In this document: piece after piece, positions 59,547 through 64,000 of the stretch | Numbering within the stretch: the first letter of the stretch is position 1 | Layout of the letters: each line of letters begins with the position of its first letter | Assembly: GCA_021234155.1 (NCBI GenBank) | Contig: JAJEKV010000289.1 | Span: forward strand, 184,001 to 248,000 | DNA length: 64,000 bases | Direction: 5' to 3' | From: Isoetes taiwanensis | Taxonomy: Eukaryota > Streptophyta > Lycopodiopsida > Isoetales > Isoetaceae | The notes under the pieces: generated by a model | Seen by the model: the letters and a program-made list of their open reading frames with translations, nothing else | What the model was told of the DNA's origin: nothing | Databases searched by the model: none | Position numbers and translations under genes: made by a program

Positions 59547-60039
59547 ATTAACGTCCCTTGTGCCCTCAGGCCCCTGGACTTGTGTAGCATGGGCGAGCTC
59601 CCTGAAAGGGCGCTACTAGCACATCACGTTGTTATGATGTAGCCTTTTCTGAAGGCTGACTTTTTTCTATTATTACCAGCATCCCGCTTTACATCGGCTT
59701 CGTGGCCGTGCGGTGATGCGTCGTTATCAATCAGCTTTTAACTGAGCAATTTGTGTGGGGTTTATGAGCAGCCTCTTGTGCGGTTCATATTACAAACCCT
59801 CTTTCCCTGTGTACTTCTCTGTGTCTGATCATCATTCCCTGGATCACGTCTGCCAAATCTCTCAATGATTCTGTCATTGTCATCAAAATATGTACTGGTT
59901 GCCCCCATCTTATATTTCTATACATGTCTCTGATGTCCCCGTATATCGGACAATCGTTAATCATGTGGTTCTCATCCTCTACACTTCCAGTGTCGCAGAT
60001 TCTGCATATTCGGTCCTCCTTGTCTATTCCCCTCCACCT
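59479..60039 (-). mobile_element. 5'-truncated LINE nested in the L1 endonuclease
   Basis: Minus order: RWRGIDKEDRICRICDTGSV then ENHMINDCPIYGDIRD (a Cys/His C-terminal box), with a stop at 59,785. A ~230 bp 3' leader follows, then (TATTC) repeated about fourteen times (59,479-59,546). The target duplication GTTATA is at 59473-59478 and 60040-60045. The pentanucleotide tail matches family A, but the unique 3' sequence (ACAAGTCCAGGGGCCTGAGG) differs, so this is a related subfamily. Confidence 0.85.
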
Positions 60040-60299
60040 GTTATAAGAACCAAGGGAAGAGAAATTACTCCGCAAAGTACAAATTCCCCCTTTTGTACCT
60101 ACTATAGGAGACCAAATGGGTCCTCCATTTGGCATAATCCAACTACCAAGATTTGAAGCTTCAAAACTTGGAAGTCTATGTTCCTGTGTGAGGATTATAT
60201 CAGCTTTCATTTCCTTCATTGCTATGATGGCATATTTCCTCTTCAAGGGGCCTTTAATCCCCTTGACATTTCAGCTTATAATCCTCATAATCCTCTTGA

Positions 60300-60700
60300 T
60301 CTGGTAAGTGGCCCATACAGATTGGGAGTATAGACCTTTCTTTGCCTCTGCTTTGTCTTTTTAGCTATCAATGGAGTGAAGAATGTTTATGCCTCAGTTA
60401 TATCTCCAGTTTCATCTCCAGCTTAATCTTCACTCCTCTCTTCATCATCCCAGGACTTCCCATGTGGAGTATCTGTGTCATATGGGATATCCCTTCTTCA
60501 GGGGTCCGCACTTCAAACTCTTGGTACATGTTCCTTGGTTGGAATTATCGGGTTGGAGTTTCCTCGTCCCGATGGCATCAGTTTTGTTCTAAGGTCCTGG
60601 GTGCTCTAACTGCATACATATTATATTGCAGCCCATTACGATTAGCTTTTACTTGTTATTGTATTTGTTGTGTTTGATGATGCGGACAAAATATATCAAA
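60300..60700 (-). other. Probable 5' region / ORF1 remnant of the L1 LINE
   Basis: Minus strand upstream of the endonuclease. There is no clear ORF1 domain, only short broken frames. Confidence 0.35.
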
Positions 60701-60706
60701 GAACAT

Positions 60707-62369
60707 TTATAACACCAACCAAAATATATTCATAAGATAAGTACATTGTTGCAATAATTCAGAAGAAAGCTTAAACTGTTCTTGGAATCCCTGATATGCG
60801 GAATGATCCTCCAAGAACTTCTTGGGTTGTAGCAACTGTACGCCCAAGTTCCTGAGAATATTCGTGGGTGTCCCACCTTGCATGGCTGTTACTAACTCTT
60901 CCACCCTTCGGTCTGAGGTGTAGGCCGCAGTGACGGCTAGCCTGCCTTGTCGTCGATAGAGAACTGCGAAGTCAAAGATGCTCAAGGCTACTGTTCTCTT
61001 CACTAGTATGGCATGGTCAATGTTTTGAGGCATTCGTGCATGTCTACCAAATCTCAAAAGAAGACTTCTTCTTCACGTGGGTTTAATTATCGGTAGATCA
61101 CTGCTATCCTTCCGTCGTTGAGGAGTAGGAGGTAGTATTTCAGTGCCTTGTCATGTCCTGCTTCTCTTGCCTCATCTCCGGTCCTGATGTTGGACCTATG
61201 TCTCCCTGCATAATCATCTACTAGGACTGCCATCAGATCCTTATAATCTGCTAGCATGGACCTAAAGGAGGTCAGGTTGACCTCACTTCTGTAGTATAGA
61301 CGCCGGTTGGAGTCGTTGATGCGGAGCTAGCCATGAGTGCACTCGTTCTCTTGCCCCGGATGCCCATCCGTATTCTTGAATGGCGGTGAACTCCTCTTCT
61401 GAAGGCAGCTCTTGTTGGGTCATGAGTTGATTGCCACGTATAAGTGTTGGCTTCCCGAACGTTGACGGGAAAGTCTTGGGTCTCCCGATCGATGAAGTCG
61501 TCAAGATCGGGTTGTTGACGTAGAAGATGCAAGAGCTCGTATACCCTGTATCTTCGGTCTCTGCACTTCGGAAGGGTTTACTCCTGTCCTTCGAATCATA
61601 ATCGGGATTAAGCTTGTGATGCCTAACCCGAGTGGAGGAGCTATCTTTATCGTCTGCAGGTCCTCGTCAAAACTCTGAAGTTCCTGCTCGCTTTGCTGCC
61701 GCTCTTGCAAGGGTCTTTTCTGATGAGGTTTTCAATGTCATAGTCATGCCCGCCTTCTTCTTCTTTCTCTGGTTCTGAGCCTTCATAATCTAGAAGTAGC
61801 TGATCTTTTGCTGTGGAGGCAGGGGGCTCTACATTCAATGGCTGGATAGAGGGTTCTCCTATTTGGGTTTGGGCTCAATGAAACAAGAATATGGCTACAG
61901 CAGCAGTATAGGAGAAGTATTTTTTCCTATTTACTGTCATAGTCATATAGTCTGGCATGCGAGCAGCCTTGTTGCCTAGGTATTTAGCAATCTTGGGTAC
62001 ATCGCTCAAGGCGGCTTGAAGAGATGCCCTTGGTGCAAAATACTCTATGTATGGAGGAAGCTCTATTAGAGAAGGACCTACTTTGGTTTGGAACTCTCGC
62101 ATGACCTCTTAGTAGAATGGAGTAGCATCTATTGTGGAACTTACATCAAATCCCTTTTGAAAGACTAAGAAGCATGAGTTGATGTATGCCTCAGGTACAT
62201 GAGTAGTGGCGCTGTCGTACCAGTGCCTGAAGGACGAAGTGGCCATGATACTGAGGTGAAGGGGGTGACAAAACAGATGTATGAGCGCCTCAGTCATAAA
62301 AAAATTGCCTTGGAGTGAGGAGTGAAATTGTAGGTTGCAATTGAGGGTTATTTGTGTGTATATAGGCAA
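60707..62369 (-). pseudogene. Unrecognised decayed coding locus
   Basis: Several minus-strand frames look like one broken gene set. One is 62240-61872 (MATSSFRHWYDSATTHVPEA, then a TAG, then REFQTKVGPSLIELPPYIEY, SDVPKIAKYLGNKAARMPDY). Next is an acidic segment with QLLLDYEGSEPEKEEEGGHD (61838-61740). After that come 61532-61272 (DLDDFIDRETQDFPVNVREA, RRGVHRHSRIRMGIRGKRTS) and SMLADYKDLMAVLVDDYAGR to about 61,090, then 61057-60707 (AILVKRTVALSIFDFAVLYR). Frame changes are frequent. The mix of a globular start, an acidic linker and a C-terminal helical part recalls capsid or nucleocapsid-like proteins of mobile elements, but I cannot assign a family. Confidence 0.35.
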
Positions 62370-62554
62370 AATCCTAATTTTGAAATTTTTAGGGTTTGGG
62401 AAAATCTATCATTTTGAGGTCTAATTAGGTATTTCTCGGATAGTTTGAGATTGTGAGCATGTAGAGGACCCTCTAATGATCCTATTGCAACAAATTTCAT
62501 CTAATTTGGAGGTTTTTTGTGTATGTTATGGCAATTTAAAATTTAACTACTTAC

Positions 62555-62835
62555 AAAGTGCGAGAGGCCCGAGCTATTTTTTAGCTAAGGCCCTGGGCAC
62601 TCTCTGTGAGTAGTAAATGCTTGTTTCAGTCCTAGATGACTCTAAAAGTTTGGTATGAAGGTAGAATCTTGCTTATCTCGAGGAGTAACCTAGGATATGC
62701 CTTCATTTTCTTGTTTTAGACTTGTTTTGGGGTAGATCCATGGTCGAATACTCACACAGTGTGCGAGAGGCCCGAGTTAATTTTTAGGTAAGGGCATGAG
62801 CGCACTCTATGAGTAGTGGGGCTCCAATTGATCAC
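62555..62835. repeat. Diverged pair of repeats (GTGCGAGAGGCCCGAG)
   Basis: TGCGAGAGGCCCGAG(C/T)TA(A/T)TTTTTAG..., TAAGG, GCACTCT(C/A)TGAGTAGT at about 62,568-62,612 and about 62,760-62,812. Non-coding spacer between two coding remnants. Confidence 0.7.
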
Positions 62836-62959
62836 TTTTTATTTGATTTAACTAAAAACAAAACATGCTTGCTACTATTATGACCAATTCAAAGGTATTA
62901 TAGCAACACATAACTTATATACTAACTTTTGTATTACTAAATTTAGCAGTCTTTTTTCT

Positions 62960-63330
62960 ACATAATTTACAAAAATTCTACATCGTCTAACAATCCTCCT
63001 TTTTGATGAATCTGGCTAGCTTTAGCATGAAAAGCACATGCTAGAAAATCTTAAAAATGTTGAACCAGCTTCTGCTCTGCCGCTTCCTGTAATGCGAGCA
63101 ACATATCGTCTGTTACTCGCTTTTCTTTGTCGAACTCCTGTAAGATCTCGCGTGTCAATCTTGTAGAGGCAGCTCTTGGTATCAGAAGTCCATAGCTCTC
63201 CTGGAAGTGTCGAATCTCCCGGGCAGCTTTCGCAAAGTACGAGTCTTTGCTCCTTTTCATGGGCTTCTTCGATGGTACTGGTCCATTCGGAGGTGGCTTC
63301 AGGGTGTTATCCTTCGTAGGCCTTCATCCT
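62960..63330 (-). pseudogene. Histone H3-fold sequence, with a stop before the last helix
   Basis: The frame 63260-63051 reads KAAREIRHFQESYGLLIP, RLTREILQEFDKEKRV and MLLALQEAAEQKLVQHF. It follows the canonical H3 fold (ALREIRKYQKSTELLIRK..., RLVREIAQDF, ...VMALQEASEAYLVGLF) residue for residue in spacing. Just after the TAA at 63,051-63,053 the same frame continues DFLACAFHAKASQIH, matching H3 ...ANLCAIHAKRVTIM. A single TAA therefore replaces one codon between helix 2 and helix 3. The sequence upstream (KPPPNGPVPSKKPMKRSKDS) sits where H3 has its KPHRYRPG region. Identity to canonical H3 is roughly 40-50% in the fold, too low for a recent copy. Confidence 0.75.
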
Positions 63331-63331
63331 T

Positions 63332-63960
63332 TCACGTGCCAGACCTTGTTTTGCTCGTAACCTTGTACTCTGCCATCTTCTTCTTGTACTCTCGCCTATG
63401 TTTGAGCACATACGACTCCCGTGCCAGCTTGTTTCGCTTCTTGGGGTCCGCGAATGCTTTAGACCAAGCTGGGTAGGGAGGTGGTGCCTTTGGTTCTTCC
63501 TTTTTTGCTTCTTCATTACCTGGATTTGCGGGCCTATTTCTTCTATGCGGCGGGGTATCTTGCAAGCGTCATCATCCGACTCAGTGTCTAATGGCAGTGG
63601 TGGTTGGTCGGGCTCCCTCTCTGTGATCTTTATTTCTTCTCTTCTCTCTTCCTCCTCTGAATCTTCCGCAGACGACGAGCCTCCCTATTTGCAGTTTGTT
63701 CATCTTGGTCCTCGTCGGCTTATTCCTCTTCCTGCTGCATTTTAGGGTTCTGCTGCTGGTTTTGTTGCTCTTGGTCTTCATGTTCTAGGTTTTGTTGCTC
63801 TGGATCTAAATTTTGAGAATCTGTAGTTACTTCGCATTCCCAGGCCTCCCTCGCCCTTCGTTCGGCAACGAGGACTTGGATGCTGCTCGTTCCGTCTTTC
63901 ATAATTACTCTAGCAGTTTGTTTGGTGCAAGCCATGTCTTGAAATAGCTTGATCACCTCA
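63332..63960 (-). pseudogene. H3-tail-like start and low-complexity linker upstream of the H3-fold sequence
   Basis: An ATG at 63935 begins MACTKQTARVIMKDGTSS, where canonical H3 begins MARTKQTARKSTGGK. Seven of the first eight residues after Met agree. The frame runs to 63720 through a Gln/Glu-rich stretch. Other minus frames (about 63,690-63,580 and 63,565-63,332: PAWSKAFADPKKRNKLARES, LKHRREYKKKMAEYK) continue towards the H3 fold with frame changes between them, so introns or frameshifts are present. The long insertion between tail and fold is unlike any core H3. Confidence 0.55.
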
Positions 63961-64000
63961 CTGGCATCTAAAAAGCACCTTGTTGGTCGGAGCTAAGCAA

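Larger units (their letters stand above)
58399..60300 (-). pseudogene. L1-type LINE: endonuclease to start of reverse transcriptase, split by another LINE
   Basis: Minus order: endonuclease start IIS*NVKGIKGPLKRKYAII (TGA replaces the expected Trp), TQEHRLPSFEAS and VGTKGGICTLRSNFSSLGSY. The second LINE then intervenes (60,039-59,479), and the frame resumes with NYQSGRWQVVFLQINGEE, INVYASTDPEER and LLSGDFNNTL. Later comes the linker HIEETEARSLIIK to MAHGKSPGSDGIPSEL, the beginning of the reverse transcriptase, where the copia LTR cuts in. Removing the nested LINE and one copy of GTTATA restores the endonuclease frame exactly. Stops elsewhere show it is dead. Confidence 0.85.

Overview
The window is nuclear DNA of a plant. 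It holds spliceosomal GT-AG introns with pyrimidine-rich acceptors, two intact multi-exon plant housekeeping genes (a half-size ABCA transporter and a sterol 3-beta-glucosyltransferase), and many plant-type Ty1/copia and LINE remnants. No bacterial operons, rRNA or secure tRNA genes were seen. The lineage cannot be fixed from the sequence. A ParB/DNA-methyltransferase gene family with introns makes me suspect a seed-free land plant, but that is inference.

Left part (1-15 kb): an unusual cluster. At 12.24-14.82 kb (+) a five-exon gene encodes a ParB/Srx-like domain followed by a beta-order N4/N6 DNA methyltransferase (a DIPY motif, then FSGSGTT). This layout is familiar from phage and bacterial ParB-methylase fusions. 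It carries one in-frame TAA and one frameshift. On the opposite strand at 0.66-5.83 kb lies a decayed relative. It has an N-terminal basic exon, a ParB-like IIDGQHS box, a methyltransferase-like domain lacking both catalytic motifs, and a C-terminal NIF/FCP1-type phosphatase domain; a ~97 bp LINE 3' end interrupts it. The 3' end of a third gene sits at 1-478. Introns of these genes carry striking palindromes: CTATGCGCGCATAG in the first and third, and arrays of an (A)ATTCACGCC/GGCGTGTATT motif in the second. Between the genes lie a DUF8039 (CACTA-associated) gene fragment, a 200 bp hairpin, a small acidic-protein gene and a decayed transposase-like gene.

Middle (15-34 kb): a 1,223 bp solo LTR with 5 bp target duplication, a decayed RCC1-repeat gene, several tandem duplications, a terminal-inverted-repeat element, a 5'-truncated LINE, and a compact 3.4 kb copia element with matched 223 bp LTRs that has lost its reverse transcriptase core.

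34.1-38.75 kb (+): a complete 16-exon ABCA gene (about 934 aa, all intron phases agree). 39.5-50.5 kb: LINE pieces of two families, an unrecognised gene 3' end, a second copy of the inverted-repeat element, tandem repeats, a copia ghost and a 420 bp purine tract.

51.43-55.78 kb (-): a complete 14-exon UGT80-type sterol glucosyltransferase (about 586 aa). 56-60.7 kb: a hairpin element, then nested retroelements (a copia fragment abutting an L1-type LINE, itself split by a second LINE with a 6 bp target duplication). 60.7-63.96 kb (-): an unrecognised decayed locus that includes a clear histone H3-fold sequence and an H3-tail-like start (MACTKQTAR).
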